A stretch of 64,000 nt of DNA, taken from positions 3,038,001 through 3,102,000 of the forward strand of contig OZ245829.1 of NCBI GenBank assembly GCA_965228625.1, read 5' to 3'. Of the stretch, positions 9,203 to 17,542 are shown in pieces. The DNA is from UBA2767 sp965228625 (lineage in GTDB: Bacteria > Pseudomonadota > Alphaproteobacteria > Rhizobiales > Methyloligellaceae). Positions within the stretch are counted from its first letter, which is position 1. Each line of letters begins with the position of its first letter. The translations under genes and the position numbers were made by a program. A model generated the notes under the pieces. It ran no database searches and was not told where the DNA came from. It saw only the letters and a list, made by a program, of their open reading frames with translations.

Positions 9203-9924
9203 GCGAATTGTTGCAGGTGAACGGCCTGACCAAGCGCTTCGGCGGCGTGACCGCAAATGACGGCATTTCCTTCGATGTCCGCGAAGGCGAAATCCTCGGC
9301 ATCATCGGGCCGAACGGCGCCGGCAAGTCGACCCTGTTCGATCTGCTGACCGGGTTCCAGAGGCCGGATGAAGGGACGGTCGTGCTCAACGGCCGGGATA
9401 TCACCGGCCTGCGCCCCGACCGGATCGCGCGCATGGGCGTCGGGCGCACGTTTCAGAAGCTCAAGCCCTTTCCCGATCTGACCCTCATCGAGAACGTCAT
9501 GGTCGGCGCGCTCGCGCGTACCGTGCACATACACGAGGCGCGCGACTACGCGCTGGAAGCCATCGCGTTCGTCGACCTGCTGGAGAAACGCCACAGCTTC
9601 GCGCGCGAACTCAGCACCGGTCAGCGCAAACGGCTGGAGATGGCCCGGGCACTTGCCACGGCCCCGCGCCTGCTGCTGATGGACGAAGTGACCGGAGGGG
9701 TCGACCAGAAGACCGTTCCCGGCCTGATCGATCTCGTGCTGGCACTGCGCGACAAGGGCATCACGATCCTGACCATCGAGCACAATATGCGGGTCATGAT
9801 GGAGGTATCGAACCGTATCCTGGCCCTGCAGTTCGGCAAGCGCATCGCCTTCGGTAAGCCCGACGCAGTGCGCAACGACCCGCACGTGGTCGACGCCTAT
9901 CTGGGGACCGCCGATGCTGCTTGA
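9199..9924 (+). CDS. Liv-type ABC transporter ATP-binding protein (LivG-like)
   Basis: A 241-residue cytoplasmic ATPase. It has Walker A GPNGAGKST, a signature replaced by LSTGQRKRLEMARAL (instead of LSGGQ), Walker B LLLMDEVTGG and the switch EHNMRVMMEVS. The LivG-specific FGGV near residue 14 and the block GRTFQKLKPFPDLT are present. The aspartate-proline step usual after Walker B (DEPxAGL) is changed to DEVTGG. The frame is longer upstream, but the ATG at 9199 overlaps the livM stop and opens with the family N-terminus MSELLQVNGLTKRFGG. It pairs with the LivF-like ATPase that follows. Confidence 0.9.
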   Translation: MSELLQVNGLTKRFGGVTANDGISFDVREGEILGIIGPNGAGKSTLFDLLTGFQRPDEGTVVLNGRDITGLRPDRIARMGVGRTFQKLKPFPDLTLIENVMVGALARTVHIHEARDYALEAIAFVDLLEKRHSFARELSTGQRKRLEMARALATAPRLLLMDEVTGGVDQKTVPGLIDLVLALRDKGITILTIEHNMRVMMEVSNRILALQFGKRIAFGKPDAVRNDPHVVDAYLGTADAA

Positions 9925-10621
9925 GGTGAAAGACCTGGAAGTGGCCTATGGCGACTTTCAGGTCGTATGGGGCGTGTCGCTGGAAGTCGGCGAAAGCGAG
10001 GTCGTCACCCTGCTCGGCCCCAACGGTTCGGGCAAAAGCACCGTAATCAACACGGTCAGCGGCCTCGTACCGGTGCTGCGCGGTGATATTCTCGTCGACG
10101 GGGTCAGCATCGTCCGGCAGCCGACGCACAACCGGGCAAAGCTCGGCATCGCGCACGTGCTCGAGCGCCGTCGCGTTTTTCCCTACCTCACCGTGCGTCA
10201 GAACCTCATCCTCGGCGCCTGGCACGAGGACGCGAAAGCGATCCGCGATGAAACACTCGAAGAAGTGTGTGAGATGTTCCCGATCCTGCGCGACCGCCGA
10301 GATCAGCTCGCGCATACGCTTTCCGGCGGCGAACAGCAGATGCTGGCGCTGGCACGCGGACTGATGGCCAAGCCGCGGCTGCTGATGGTCGACGAGCCGT
10401 TTCTCGGCCTCGCGCCGCAGATCATCGAACAGATGAAGCACGCGTTCCAGGACATCCGCGCGACCGGCATCGCGATCCTGTTCATCGAGCAGAATGTTCG
10501 CCTGGCGTTGTCGATGGCCGATCGCGGCTATGTGCTGGAAAGCGGTCATCTCGCGGTTTCCGGCAAGGCCAAGTCCCTGATGAACCACAAGACCGTGAGG
10601 CGCGTTTTCCTCGGCGCTTAA
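9914..10621 (+). CDS. Liv-type ABC transporter ATP-binding protein (LivF-like)
   Basis: A 235-residue ATPase with Walker A GPNGSGKST, signature LSGGEQQMLALARGL, Walker B LLMVDEPFLGLAP and the switch FIEQNVRLALSMADRGY typical of LivF. It overlaps the end of livG by 11 bases, so the two are co-translated. It closes the Liv operon and meets the DUF1445 gene tail-to-tail; the two TAA stops overlap by two bases. Confidence 0.92.
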   Translation: MLLEVKDLEVAYGDFQVVWGVSLEVGESEVVTLLGPNGSGKSTVINTVSGLVPVLRGDILVDGVSIVRQPTHNRAKLGIAHVLERRRVFPYLTVRQNLILGAWHEDAKAIRDETLEEVCEMFPILRDRRDQLAHTLSGGEQQMLALARGLMAKPRLLMVDEPFLGLAPQIIEQMKHAFQDIRATGIAILFIEQNVRLALSMADRGYVLESGHLAVSGKAKSLMNHKTVRRVFLGA

Positions 10622-10628
10622 AGCGCCG
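10612..10628. repeat. Palindrome shared by two convergent stop codons
   Basis: A perfect 17-base palindrome (arms CGGCGCTT and AAGCGCCG around one A) contains the TAA stop of the LivF-like gene on the plus strand and the TAA stop of the DUF1445 gene on the minus strand. It could serve as a compact bidirectional end signal, though no T tract follows. Confidence 0.5.
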
Positions 10629-11436
10629 CCAGCTCGATGTTCTTCTTGTCGGTGATCAGCATCGAGCCCGGCTTGTGCGTGATGCACAAGGACGGTCTGG
10701 CCTGTTCCACCACCACTTGCGGCGTGACCCCGCACGCCCAGAATACCGGCAGCTCGCCGTCCCTGATGAGGGGCGGGTCGCCGAAATCGGGTTTGCTCAG
10801 GTCGGTGATGCCGATCTGTTCGGGGAGGCCGATATGCACCGGCGCGCCGTGCACGCCGGGAAAGCGGCTGGTGATCTGGACCGCGCGAATGGCGTCGGCC
10901 GGGCGCAGCGGGCGCATCGATACGACCATGGTACCGGTGAACTTGCCTGCCGGCGTGCACGCGATCGATGTGCGGTACATGGGCACAACGGTGTCGCGCT
11001 CCACGTGCTGGAGCGGAATGTCTTCCGCGATCAGTGGAAGCTCGAACGAAAACGAGCATCCCAGAACGAAGGTCACGAGATCATCGCGCCACAGCTCCAT
11101 GATGTCGCCGCGCTCCTCAACGAACGCGCCGTCGCGAAACACGCGGTATTGCGGAACATCGGTGCGGATATCGATGTCGCCGAGATCGGGCAGGGCGGGG
11201 TCGCCCGGTGCGCCCATGCCGACGACGGGGCAGGGCTTCGGATTGCGTTGACAGAAGGCCGCAAACGCCGTCGCGTCCTCGCGCGACAGGATGCACACAT
11301 TGCCCTGGACGTAGTCGGGGGCGACGCCGGCGGTATGGCCGGTGTAGTCACCGCGGCGAATGATCGCGCGCGCTTGCACCGGATCGGAGACGGTCATCAT
11401 CTCAGGGATTTCGGGTCTTTGAAGTGTGTTGCTCAT
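10618..11436 (-). CDS. DUF1445 putative hydro-lyase (UPF0317 / D-glutamate-cyclase-like)
   Basis: A 272-residue soluble protein. Its order of blocks matches the UPF0317/DUF1445 'putative hydro-lyase' family: RRGDYTGHTAGVAPDYVQGN, TDVPQYRVFRDG, FVLGCSFSFE, TFGT-like CTPAGKFTGTMVVSMRP, and a C-terminal VFWACGVTPQ followed by ITHKPGSMLITD. A domain of this family is found in mammalian D-glutamate cyclase, which forms 5-oxo-D-proline, though the function of bacterial stand-alone members is not established. I chose the ATG at 11436 (MSNTLQRPEIP); upstream in-frame sequence is arginine-rich and looks non-coding. It lies within a few kb of a 5-oxoprolinase-like gene and a Liv importer, a suggestive link. 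Confidence 0.85.
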   Translation of the reverse strand: MSNTLQRPEIPEMMTVSDPVQARAIIRRGDYTGHTAGVAPDYVQGNVCILSREDATAFAAFCQRNPKPCPVVGMGAPGDPALPDLGDIDIRTDVPQYRVFRDGAFVEERGDIMELWRDDLVTFVLGCSFSFELPLIAEDIPLQHVERDTVVPMYRTSIACTPAGKFTGTMVVSMRPLRPADAIRAVQITSRFPGVHGAPVHIGLPEQIGITDLSKPDFGDPPLIRDGELPVFWACGVTPQVVVEQARPSLCITHKPGSMLITDKKNIELAAL

Positions 11437-11791
11437 GCCGCGCACTCCGCATTGATGGTCCATTCTATCACAGGCGCGCCGGCAGTGTTCCATATGCGCC
11501 GCGGTCGATCGTGCCCGCGCCGGCCTGTCCCGGCGGTCCGATTGCCCAAAATCCTTCAAATTGATTTCATCAATCCTAATCAGTGTATTTTCGATTTAGG
11601 CGATACAACCATTGGTGTTAGCCTTGCTGTTGTGGGGACTGAAAACGGGGTCCCGCTTCGTAAGCCAAGAGATGCAGCCAGCATCCGTCGTTGCGGACAT
11701 GTGTGCGGCGTTTTCAGCCCTTGCGCCGGTTCTAAAAAGCGCAGGCTCGACCGCCGGTATGAGCGGTCAGGCTCATTCAGGGAGGAGATAC
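11437..11791. other. Intergenic region upstream of the phosphonate operon
   Basis: These 355 bases separate the divergent DUF1445 and phnD genes. The reading frame into phnD is open from 11612, but its codons do not look like a protein N-terminus. The stretch from about 11550 to 11640 is AT-richer than its surroundings and holds a LysR-type palindrome (listed separately). A plausible -35 element TTGATT at 11561 lies 17 bases before TGTATT at 11584, a weak match. A strong GGAGGAG Shine-Dalgarno lies just before 11792. Confidence 0.5.
11560..11574. promoter_or_regulatory. Likely LysR-type operator upstream of phnD
   Basis: The sequence ATTGAT-TTC-ATCAAT is a perfect inverted repeat of the T-N11-A form bound by LysR-type regulators. 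A close relative (12 to 13 of 15 bases alike when reverse-complemented) lies at the start of the lysR gene in this island (16149-16163). The shared site suggests that this regulator controls the phnDCEE operon. Confidence 0.6.
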
Positions 11792-12760
11792 ATGATCCGT
11801 AGTCAAAAGAATTCGTTGCGAACGACCGCCCCTCGCACGGGTCCTAGCGTCACCCGTCGCAGTGTGGTTGTCACTCTGACCGCGGCCGCGGCCGCGTTTG
11901 GAATGACTTCCGTGGTGCAGGCGGCAGAATGCGAAAACCCGGAAGAGTTGACGTTCGCGATGGTGCCGACTGAAGAGACCGTTGCGGAACTGCAGCTCTA
12001 CAAGCCCGTCACGGACAGGCTGGCCAAGGAGACGGGAAAGAAGATCCAGTTCTTCATGCCGACGTCCTATGCCTCGGTGGTTGAGGGCCTTCTCAGCAAG
12101 TTCGTCGATGTGGCGGTGCTCGGACCCTACAGCTACATCATTGCAAACTCCAAGGATCCGTCGATCGAGGTGTTTGCGACCTACGCCAAGCGCCCGGGAC
12201 ACATGCAGGAAGAAGGTCCCGGCTACAAGGCGGCACTCGTCACCAAGAAGGGGTCGAATCTAAAGGACATTGATTCCTTGAAAGGCAAGACGCTCGGGCT
12301 CGTCGATCCGGGCAGCACATCGGGTAACCTGTTCCCGCGCGTGGTTTTTGCACCGAAAGTCGGTGGTAATCTCGACACGTATTTCGGCAAGGTCGTCTAC
12401 ACCGGCAGCCACGAGCTCTCCACGGTCGCGGTCGACAAGGGCAAGGTCGACGCGGCATTTGTCGCAACCCACCGGTTCGACAATGTCGTGAACAAGGGCC
12501 AGGTCAAGCTGGATGACTTCAACGTCCTCTGGAAATCACCTGCCATTCCGCAGGATCCGTTCGTTTATCGCGCGACGCTCTGCGATGATCTGAAAGGCAA
12601 GATCAAGGCGACTTTCCTTGGATTGTCCGGCAGCAACCCGGGCGAGAAGAAATTCCTCGACAACGTCAAGTCCAACAAGTTCGTGGGCATGACGTCGAAG
12701 GACTATGACGTGATCCGCGAGCTGAAAAAGGCCAAGGACGCGCGCAAGAAGAAAAAATAG
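11792..12760 (+). CDS. phnD: Phosphonate ABC transporter substrate-binding protein
   Basis: A 322-residue periplasmic protein of the PhnD family. It has a long N-terminal export signal (~44 residues) with paired arginines at 22-23 (VTRRSVVVTL), which may be a Tat signal rather than a Sec signal. The mature part carries PTEETVAELQLYKPVTDRLA, the segment VAVLGPYSYI, and the PhnD block LKGKTLGLVDPGSTSGNLFP, which lines the phosphonate pocket. The start is the ATG at 11792 with a strong GGAGGAG upstream; the frame is open further up, without family character. The C-terminus ends in a lysine-rich tail (KKAKDARKKKK). It begins the phnDCEE operon. Confidence 0.93.
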   Translation: MIRSQKNSLRTTAPRTGPSVTRRSVVVTLTAAAAAFGMTSVVQAAECENPEELTFAMVPTEETVAELQLYKPVTDRLAKETGKKIQFFMPTSYASVVEGLLSKFVDVAVLGPYSYIIANSKDPSIEVFATYAKRPGHMQEEGPGYKAALVTKKGSNLKDIDSLKGKTLGLVDPGSTSGNLFPRVVFAPKVGGNLDTYFGKVVYTGSHELSTVAVDKGKVDAAFVATHRFDNVVNKGQVKLDDFNVLWKSPAIPQDPFVYRATLCDDLKGKIKATFLGLSGSNPGEKKFLDNVKSNKFVGMTSKDYDVIRELKKAKDARKKKK

Positions 12761-12798
12761 CGCGGCCTGACCGGCGCAAGCCGGATGTGCGACTATAT

Positions 12799-12824
12799 GG
12801 GACGGGCGCGTAGCCGCCCGTCCC
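12799..12824 (+). promoter_or_regulatory. Stem-loop between phnD and phnC
   Basis: A perfect 10-base stem (GGGACGGGCG pairing with CGCCCGTCCC, 6-base loop) lies in the 77-base gap after phnD and has no T tract. Such hairpins after binding-protein genes commonly protect the upstream mRNA and lower expression of the downstream subunits. That role is inferred here. Confidence 0.55.
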
Positions 12825-12837
12825 GGCAGGGGGACCT

Positions 12838-13590
12838 ATGCCTATTTTATCGGTAAGAGACCTGCGGGTGCGCTATTCGTCATCGGGCCCGGAAATTCTC
12901 AAAGGCATCAGCTTCGATGTCGAGGAGGATGATTTCTTCGCCATCATCGGACCGAGCGGCGCGGGGAAATCGACGCTGATCCGATGTATCAACCGGCTTG
13001 TCACGCCGACAGACGGCAAGATCATTCTGTATGACACGGACGTGTTGACGCTCAATGCCCGCCAGCTCAGACGTCTGCGCCGGGGCATCGGCATGATCTT
13101 CCAGGAGTTCAATCTTGTGAACCGCATGTCGGTGATGGACAACGTCTTGTCCGGACGGCTCGGCTATATGGGGAATTTCGCAGGTCTGTTCCGCCTGTTC
13201 TCAAAGAAGGACATTGCACGCGCGTTGTCGGTTCTCGACCGGGTCGGCCTGTCCGATCATGTCGACAAGCGTGCCGATGAGCTGTCAGGCGGTCAGCGTC
13301 AACGGGTCGGCATTGCGCGCGCGCTGATGCAGGACCCGCAACTCCTGCTGCTGGATGAACCGACCTCGAGCCTCGATCCCAAAATTTCCCGCGAAGTCAT
13401 GGCCCTGATCATGGAAATCGCCGGTGAATACAACGTGCCGGTGCTGTGCAACATCCACGACGTGCAGCTCGCCATGGAGTTCTGCAACAAGATCATCGGA
13501 CTGCAGGACGGCATCAAGATGTTCGACGGACCGACCTCGAAAATGAACAAGACGAAGCTCGACGAGATCTACGCCATGGAGGTTCTGTAG
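12838..13590 (+). CDS. phnC: Phosphonate ABC transporter ATP-binding protein
   Basis: A 250-residue ATPase with Walker A GPSGAGKST (near residue 38), the PhnC-typical block GMIFQEFNLVNRMSVMDNVLSGRLGY, signature LSGGQRQRVGIARAL, Walker B LLLLDEPTSSLDP and the switch NIHDVQLA. The ATG follows a G-rich Shine-Dalgarno. Its TAG stop overlaps the GTG start of the next gene by one base (TAGTG). It energises the two PhnE-like permeases that follow. Confidence 0.95.
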   Translation: MPILSVRDLRVRYSSSGPEILKGISFDVEEDDFFAIIGPSGAGKSTLIRCINRLVTPTDGKIILYDTDVLTLNARQLRRLRRGIGMIFQEFNLVNRMSVMDNVLSGRLGYMGNFAGLFRLFSKKDIARALSVLDRVGLSDHVDKRADELSGGQRQRVGIARALMQDPQLLLLDEPTSSLDPKISREVMALIMEIAGEYNVPVLCNIHDVQLAMEFCNKIIGLQDGIKMFDGPTSKMNKTKLDEIYAMEVL

Positions 13591-14411
13591 TGGCCGTCGC
13601 GGAAGCCACCATCAGAGACGTTGATCGCATCGTCGCCACGCGCGCGAAGACACGGACTTTTCGTACGCTGATCTATCTCGTCGTTCTGCTCCTGGTCGTG
13701 TGGAGCGTAAAGACCACAATTATCGACGACACCGACTGGGAGCGTATGGGCTCGGTCGGCAATGTCATGCACGGGGTCATTCAGTTTCTCGGCATCGACT
13801 GGGGCCTGGTTCCCAATCTTTGGCAGCCCGCGGTGGAAACCATCATGGTGGCGACGCTAGGAACGCTGCTCGGCGTCATCTTGTGCGTCCCGGCGATCTG
13901 GTTCGGCGCGCTTAACATCACACCCTATCCGCCCATTACTTATCCGATCGCCCGCCTGATGATGACCCTGAGCCGTTCGATCCATGAGATCGTCTGGGCT
14001 CTGTTTTTCGTCGCTGCCGTGGGCCTCGGCGCGCTTGCCGGCGTACTCGCGATCGCCGTCCGCTCGGTCGGGTTTATCGCCAAGATGACGGCTGAAGCGA
14101 TCGAGGACCTGGATCCGAGACCGGTCGAGGCCATTCGCGCCGTGGGTGGCAGCGAGTTCCAGGTCTTTGTCTACGCCATCCTGCCCCAGATCCTGCCGGT
14201 CATGATCGGCGTGATCATCTTCGAGTGGGAAATCAACATCCGGCGCTCGTCGGTTCTCGGACTTGTCGGCGCCGGCGGTCTGGGCCTGGTGTTTTTCCGC
14301 CAGCTCAACACCTTCAATCATCCGGGCGTCACCACGGTCATTCTCGCCATTCTGGTGCTCATCCTGTTTGGCGAAATTGTTTCCTACTATGTGCGAAAGG
14401 CGATCATCTGA
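13590..14411 (+). CDS. phnE: Phosphonate ABC transporter permease (PhnE-like, first copy)
   Basis: A 273-residue membrane protein starting with GTG at 13590, directly overlapping the phnC stop. It has one N-terminal membrane helix, then the PhnE permease core with FVAAVGLGALAGVLAIAVRSVGF and the coupling loop EAIEDLDPRPVEAIRAVGGSE. Near the C-terminus it has FEWEINIRRSSVLGLVGAGGLG. It is followed 3 bases later by a second PhnE-like gene. Two PhnE paralogues presumably form a heterodimeric channel, as seen in other phnDCEE operons. Confidence 0.93.
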   Translation: MAVAEATIRDVDRIVATRAKTRTFRTLIYLVVLLLVVWSVKTTIIDDTDWERMGSVGNVMHGVIQFLGIDWGLVPNLWQPAVETIMVATLGTLLGVILCVPAIWFGALNITPYPPITYPIARLMMTLSRSIHEIVWALFFVAAVGLGALAGVLAIAVRSVGFIAKMTAEAIEDLDPRPVEAIRAVGGSEFQVFVYAILPQILPVMIGVIIFEWEINIRRSSVLGLVGAGGLGLVFFRQLNTFNHPGVTTVILAILVLILFGEIVSYYVRKAII

Positions 14412-14414
14412 AGC

Positions 14415-15263
14415 ATGAGCAGCACGACCGACATAAGGTCACGCACGCAAGGCGATCCGCCGCGCGAATGGCACCGTTTCCGGTATCCGGAGTCCCTCTA
14501 TCGCTGGGGCGGCGTGATGGCGGCGCTGCTGTTCCTGACCTATTCATTCGTCTATCTGAACATTCCGCTTGAGCGTTTCCTCGGCATGTTCGGCCGGATC
14601 GGTCACCTGATCGCTGATCGTTACTACCCGCCGGACCTCGAATACATTACCGAGCCCGCCTACCTGGCGTCCGTCGTGGACACCATCCAGATGGCCTATC
14701 TGGGGGCCCTGTTCGGGATGCTCATGGCGATCCCGCTTGGCTGGTTCGGTTCCTATAATATGACGCCGAGCCGGCGCTTCGTGTATCCGATCGCGCGGTT
14801 TGTCACCATGAGCGCGCGCGCCGTGCACGAGACGATCTGGGCGATTCTTTTCGTCACCATACTTGGGTTTGGCATGCTGGCCGGCGTGCTGGCGCTCACC
14901 ATGTTCTGCACGGGCTTCGCCGGAAAACTGTTCGCCGAGGAGATCGAAGCAATCGATATGGGACCGGTCGAGGCGATCCGGGCGACCGGCGCCAGCGAAC
15001 TGAACGTCATGGCGTACGGGGTTTTTCCGCAGGTGCGGGTCGCATTCACTGGCATCGGCATCTACACTTGGGATGTTGCGTTCCGCGCGGCCACGGTGGT
15101 CGGTTTCTTCGGCGCTGGCGGCATGGGCTGGTATCTGAAGCGCAACGTGCTGCAAATCGAGACGGAGCGCGTCGCGGCAATTCTCATTTCCATTATTGTC
15201 CTGGTCCTGGTTTCGGAAGCCGTCTCGGCATGGGCACGGGCGCGGGTCGCGAAAGCCAAATAG
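14415..15263 (+). CDS. phnE: Phosphonate ABC transporter permease (PhnE-like, second copy)
   Basis: A 282-residue permease paralogous to the preceding gene. It shares the pattern VTMSARAVHETIWAILFVT, GFGMLAGVLALTM, EIEAIDMGPVEAIRATGASE and YTWDVAFRAATVVGFFGAGG. It has about five to six membrane helices. It ends the importer operon and runs tail-to-tail with the lysR gene (2-base gap), so no independent terminator fits between them. Confidence 0.93.
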   Translation: MSSTTDIRSRTQGDPPREWHRFRYPESLYRWGGVMAALLFLTYSFVYLNIPLERFLGMFGRIGHLIADRYYPPDLEYITEPAYLASVVDTIQMAYLGALFGMLMAIPLGWFGSYNMTPSRRFVYPIARFVTMSARAVHETIWAILFVTILGFGMLAGVLALTMFCTGFAGKLFAEEIEAIDMGPVEAIRATGASELNVMAYGVFPQVRVAFTGIGIYTWDVAFRAATVVGFFGAGGMGWYLKRNVLQIETERVAAILISIIVLVLVSEAVSAWARARVAKAK

Positions 15264-15265
15264 CG

Positions 15266-16150
15266 CTACGACGCCTTTTTGCGCTTGGCCACGAGTGCTT
15301 CCGCCAGAGTTAGGACCTCACGTATCAGCGGCCGGTTCCGGCGCGTCTTCAGACAGGCGATGTAGGCCCGCGTGTGCATCTGCGCATCCGTCACCATGAG
15401 CGGGTGCAGCGCCGGATGCGGGGCGAACTCGGTTTCCGAAATCACACCGATACCAAGATTGCGGACGATCGCCTCGCGCAGGCCTTCTCGGCTTTCGATC
15501 TCGAAAACTGGATCGATGCTGATCCCCGCCTTCAGTGCGGCCTTGTCAAACGCTTCCTGGGTGGTGGAACTTGCCGTGCGAACGATCATCGGCTGGCCAT
15601 CCAGTTCTTTCATCCGCACCGATCGCCGTCTGGACAGCGGATGCTCGCGGTTGACGATTATGAACACCCGGTGCTGGTTGTAGAACACCGAATGGATGGT
15701 TTCGCTCGCGCAGTCGCGCCCGGTGATACCGATGTCGGCGCCAAAGGCTTCCAGGTCCTCGACGACCTCCTCGATCAATGTCAGCCGGACCGAGCACTTG
15801 ATGCCGGGAAGACGGTCCTGCATCGCGGCAATGACTTCCATGACGTCATAGGGACCGACCGCACTGAAGTTGAGCTCGCCACGCGCAAGTTCTTTCACCG
15901 ATGTCAGAAACGCGATCGCCTCCTGTTCGTGGCCATATAGATCGTGGGTGATGTCGAACAGCATGCGTCCCGCCGGCGTCAGCGTGATGGAACGGCCCTT
16001 GCGGTGAAATAGCTCGACGCCAAAGCGTCCCTCAAGGTTGCTCACATGCGAGGAAATGGTCGGCTGACCGACATTCAGCTTTCGCGCGGCCCCGGTAAAA
16101 CTGCCCTGGGTCGCAACCTGGTGGAAGGCTTCAAGCCATTTCTGATACAT
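15266..16150 (-). CDS. LysR-family transcriptional regulator of the phosphonate genes
   Basis: A 294-residue regulator. Residues 1-60 form the winged helix-turn-helix (WLEAFHQVATQGSFTGAARKL, then VGQPTISSHVSNLE), and the rest is the two-lobed effector domain. It is transcribed towards the phn transporter and divergently from the phosphonoacetate hydrolase gene. This arrangement matches the LysR regulators known to control phnA in other bacteria, where phosphonoacetate or a related pathway intermediate acts as inducer. A T-N11-A palindrome sits over its own start codon, and a second copy lies before phnD. This suggests autoregulation and control of both halves of the island. Confidence 0.9.
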   Translation of the reverse strand: MYQKWLEAFHQVATQGSFTGAARKLNVGQPTISSHVSNLEGRFGVELFHRKGRSITLTPAGRMLFDITHDLYGHEQEAIAFLTSVKELARGELNFSAVGPYDVMEVIAAMQDRLPGIKCSVRLTLIEEVVEDLEAFGADIGITGRDCASETIHSVFYNQHRVFIIVNREHPLSRRRSVRMKELDGQPMIVRTASSTTQEAFDKAALKAGISIDPVFEIESREGLREAIVRNLGIGVISETEFAPHPALHPLMVTDAQMHTRAYIACLKTRRNRPLIREVLTLAEALVAKRKKAS

Positions 16151-16163
16151 AGATCAAATCAAT
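16149..16163. promoter_or_regulatory. Likely LysR-type operator at the lysR/phnA divergent promoter
   Basis: Read on the minus strand this is ATTGATTTGATCTAT, nearly the same as the perfect palindrome at 11560-11574. It overlaps the lysR start codon and lies about 107 bases before the phnA start, a usual position for a site controlling both divergent genes. Confidence 0.55.
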
Positions 16164-16269
16164 GAATTGCCCCTACTTTCCAATTTTACCAGATAGTATG
16201 AGAAATGCTAGGACTCGTCATACGGCCTCTTATACGCCCTCGATTTGAGAGAAGCGGAACAGGGAAAAC

Positions 16270-17526
16270 ATGGCTGACACGACAACCGAGCTGAACGGCG
16301 TCACATACGAAATTCCGAGCGATCCCGTGGCGGTCGTGTGTATCGACGGGAGCGATCCGGAGTATTTCGATGCGGCGGTCGGGGCCGGCGTGATTCCGAA
16401 TATCGCACGCTTCATGCGCGAAGGTTTCAACGCCACGGCCCATTGCGTAATTCCGAGTTTCACCTGTCCCAACAACATGTCGATCGCCACCGGCAGCCCG
16501 CCCAAGGTGCACGGCATCTCCGGGAACTTTTATCTGGACCGGGAGACCGGCGAGGCGGTTGTCATGACGGGTCCCGAACTGATGCGCTCACGCACCATCT
16601 TCGATGTGCTGTCGAAGGCCGGCGTCAAAACCATGGTGGTGACCGCCAAGGACAAACTGCGCAAGCAATTGGGGAAAGACCTCGACGTGTCAGGCGGGAA
16701 CATCTGTTTCTCCACGCAGCATGCGGACCGCACGTCGATGGAGGAGAACGGGATAGAGGATGCCCTTGGATTTGTCGGACAGCCCTTGCCCGACATGTAT
16801 TCGGAGGAGTTGTCACTGTTCGTTCTCGACGCCGGCATCAAGGCGCTTGAACAGGATGACTCGCCCGGGCTCCTTTATCTGTCCCTCACTGACTATGTGC
16901 AGCACAAATACGCGCCCGATCACCCCAAAGCGCTCGAATTCTACAAGGCGCTTGATGATCGCTTTGCCCGGCTCGAGGCACTGGGCGCGGTTGTCGCGCT
17001 CGTTGCCGATCACGGCATGAAGGACAAGTGCACCGAAGACGGCAGTTACAACATCATCTATCTCCAGGACCTTCTGGATGAGCGGTTCGGCGCGGGCAAC
17101 ACCAAGGTGATCTGTCCCATCACCGATGCCTTTGTCGGGCATCACGGGGCGCTCGGTGGTTTCGTGCGGGTGCATTGCTTCAACGGTGTCGACCCGGAGG
17201 AGGTCATTGAATTCGTGCGGCCGATGGAAGGCATCGAGGAAGTGCTGGGCCGCGAGGAGGCGGCCGAGCGCTTTGACCTGCCGATTGACGTGGAAGCCGA
17301 TGCGGTCGTGATTTCGGGTGAAAACTACTGCGTCGGCGCGGCAGAGGCGGATCATGATCTGGCTGGCCTGAACGGCGAGCGGCTGCGGACCCACGGCGGG
17401 ATTTCGGAACGCGATGTCCCGTTCGTCATCAGCCGTCCGCTCAATCAGACATACAGGGCGAAGGCACAAGCCGGACAGCTCAAGAACTACAACATCTTCG
17501 AGTATGCGATTAACGGCACGACATAG
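16270..17526 (+). CDS. phnA: Phosphonoacetate hydrolase
   Basis: A 418-residue enzyme of the alkaline phosphatase superfamily. It cleaves the C-P bond of phosphonoacetate to acetate and phosphate. Visible active-site elements fit the family: D26 in VVCIDGSDP, the nucleophile T65 in IPSFTCPNNM, the pair in LTDYVQHKYAPDH, VADHGMKDK, and a late histidine in RTHGGISERDVPF. The length matches known PhnA. It is the first gene of a plus-strand operon (phnA, zinc alcohol dehydrogenase, phnY, aminotransferase) transcribed away from lysR. In the known pathway 2-aminoethylphosphonate is transaminated to phosphonoacetaldehyde, oxidised by PhnY and then hydrolysed by PhnA. Confidence 0.95.
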   Translation: MADTTTELNGVTYEIPSDPVAVVCIDGSDPEYFDAAVGAGVIPNIARFMREGFNATAHCVIPSFTCPNNMSIATGSPPKVHGISGNFYLDRETGEAVVMTGPELMRSRTIFDVLSKAGVKTMVVTAKDKLRKQLGKDLDVSGGNICFSTQHADRTSMEENGIEDALGFVGQPLPDMYSEELSLFVLDAGIKALEQDDSPGLLYLSLTDYVQHKYAPDHPKALEFYKALDDRFARLEALGAVVALVADHGMKDKCTEDGSYNIIYLQDLLDERFGAGNTKVICPITDAFVGHHGALGGFVRVHCFNGVDPEEVIEFVRPMEGIEEVLGREEAAERFDLPIDVEADAVVISGENYCVGAAEADHDLAGLNGERLRTHGGISERDVPFVISRPLNQTYRAKAQAGQLKNYNIFEYAINGTT

Positions 17527-17542
17527 GGGCGGAGGGGAACAA

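Noticed and set aside
16167..16199. Sigma-70-like promoter TTGCCC ... TAGTAT before phnA.
   Set aside because: The spacer is 21 bases, too long for a functional pair, so I did not list it.
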